A DNA stretch of 14,910 bases. Origin: Lysobacter_K sp043738095 (lineage in GTDB: Bacteria > Pseudomonadota > Gammaproteobacteria > Xanthomonadales > Xanthomonadaceae). Shown here one piece after another: positions 13,982 through 14,910 of the stretch (its first letter is position 1; every line of letters begins with the position of its first letter). The stretch spans positions 1 through 14,910 of the forward strand of contig JAYSZI010000079.1 of the NCBI GenBank assembly GCA_043738095.1, given 5' to 3'. A program made the translations under genes and the position numbers. Under the pieces are notes generated by a model. That model was not told the origin of the DNA, searched no databases, and saw nothing but the letters and a program-made list of their open reading frames with translations.

Positions 13982-14910
13982 ATGCGTTCCGCATCTAACA
14001 AGCGCGTAGTCATCACCGGCATGGGCATCGTGTCCTGTCTGGGCAACGACCAAGCGAGCGTTTCCGCGTCATTGCGGGAGGGCCGCGCCGGTATCAGCCA
14101 CGTTCCCGAATACGCCGAGCTCGGCCTGCGCAGCCACGTCGCAGGCGTGCCGGAAATCGATCTGGAGGCGCAGATCGACCGCAAGCTCAAGCGCTTTATG
14201 GGCGATGCGGCGGCTTATGCCTACATCGCGATGCGCGACGCGATTGCCGAGGCTGGCCTCACCGATGAGCAGGTCCGCGACGTGCGCACCGGTCTGATCG
14301 CGGGCTCCGGCGGCGGCTCGCCACAGTGGCAGATCGAGACCGGTGACTTGCTGCGCAACAAGGGTGTGCGCAAGGTCGGCCCGTACATGGTGCCGCGCAC
14401 GATGTGCTCGACGGTATCGGCGGCGCTGGCGACCGCGTTCGGCATCCGTGGCGTCAGCTACTCGATTTCCGCTGCGTGCGCGACCTCGGCGCACTGTATC
14501 GGCGCCGGCGCCGACATGATCCGCCACGGCATGCAGGACGTGGTGTTCGCCGGTGGTGGCGAGGAACTGCATTGGGGCATGACCTCGCAGTTCGACGCGA
14601 TGGGCGCGTTGTCCACCCACCACAACGACACGCCGCACACCGCGTCGCGTCCGTACGACGTCGACCGCGATGGCTTCGTCATCGCCGGCGGCGGCGGCAT
14701 GCTGGTACTCGAGAGCTTGGAGCATGCATTGGCGCGCGACGCGCGCATCCTGGCCGAGCTGGTCGGGTACGGCGTGACTTCAGATGGCGTCGACATGGTA
14801 GCCCCGTCGGGCGAGGGGGCTGTGCGTTGCATGAAGATGGCGCTCGATGGGGTCGATGCCCCGATCGACTATCTCAACACCCACGGAACTTCGACGCCGC
14901 TCGGCGACGT
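13982..14910 (+). CDS. fabB: 3-oxoacyl-ACP synthase I (KAS I), N-terminal three quarters
   Basis: FabB elongates cis-3-decenoyl-ACP made by FabA and so commits carbon to unsaturated fatty acids. The frame opens RVVITGMGIVSCLGND and runs off the window end after 309 complete codons, out of about 405 usual. The nucleophile is C166 in SISAACATSAHCI, and the first catalytic His is H301 in NTHGTSTPLGD. RPYDVDRDGFVIAGGGG is the conserved loop between them. The last His and Lys of the active site lie beyond the window. It is separated from fabA by two bases, with GAGGG (13968-13972) inside fabA as the ribosome site, so the two form a coupled fabAB operon as in pseudomonads. Confidence 0.95.
   Translation, partial: MRSASNKRVVITGMGIVSCLGNDQASVSASLREGRAGISHVPEYAELGLRSHVAGVPEIDLEAQIDRKLKRFMGDAAAYAYIAMRDAIAEAGLTDEQVRDVRTGLIAGSGGGSPQWQIETGDLLRNKGVRKVGPYMVPRTMCSTVSAALATAFGIRGVSYSISAACATSAHCIGAGADMIRHGMQDVVFAGGGEELHWGMTSQFDAMGALSTHHNDTPHTASRPYDVDRDGFVIAGGGGMLVLESLEHALARDARILAELVGYGVTSDGVDMVAPSGEGAVRCMKMALDGVDAPIDYLNTHGTSTPLGD

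Overview
The window is about 15 kb of GC-rich, densely coding bacterial chromosome. Co-occurring fabA and fabB, an MgtC-type membrane protein, an OmpA-type lipoprotein and a one-piece tmRNA with tag ANDDNYALAA point to a gammaproteobacterium. The flavour of several genes (WS/DGAT, the SPFH and zinc-ribbon pair, the XRE protein beside ssrA) suggests the Xanthomonadales (Lysobacterales) or a neighbour, but this is inferred from protein resemblance and cannot be fixed to genus. I see no integrase, transposase, CRISPR array or tRNA.

Left part (1-4400), mostly plus strand. The end of an FeS-type photolyase/cryptochrome is followed by a collapsed short-chain dehydrogenase remnant and then a class I CPD photolyase (phr), forming a tight light-dependent DNA repair block. 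A wax ester synthase/diacylglycerol acyltransferase and a glycine-zipper/OmpA lipoprotein follow. The lipoprotein mRNA ends in a structured 3' region with a near-consensus CsrA/RsmA-type hairpin and a strong intrinsic terminator.

Middle (4400-9000). A minus-strand pair encodes a DAO-family FAD oxidoreductase and an MgtC/SapB protein. Diverging from it on the plus strand are a ligase-associated exonuclease and an ATP-dependent DNA ligase. These are the core of a DNA-damage cassette that elsewhere also carries a DEXH helicase and a phosphoesterase, both absent here. The exonuclease has Tyr where the family has the second metal-binding His.

ssrA region (9000-10400). tmRNA has its own sigma70-type promoter and terminator. 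It is followed by a small coiled-coil plus XRE-type HTH gene whose upstream region holds three consecutive inverted repeats.

Right part (10400-14910). A minus-strand pair encodes an SPFH (virion-core-like) protein ending in an excisionase-type HTH and a double zinc-ribbon, single-TM partner. This resembles the B. subtilis YdjI/YdjG membrane-stress pair. On the plus strand lie an 88-residue orphan and then the fabA-fabB operon for unsaturated fatty acid synthesis, with fabB cut by the window end.

The best candidates for something undescribed are the ompA 3' RNA and the SPFH-HTH/zinc-ribbon module.
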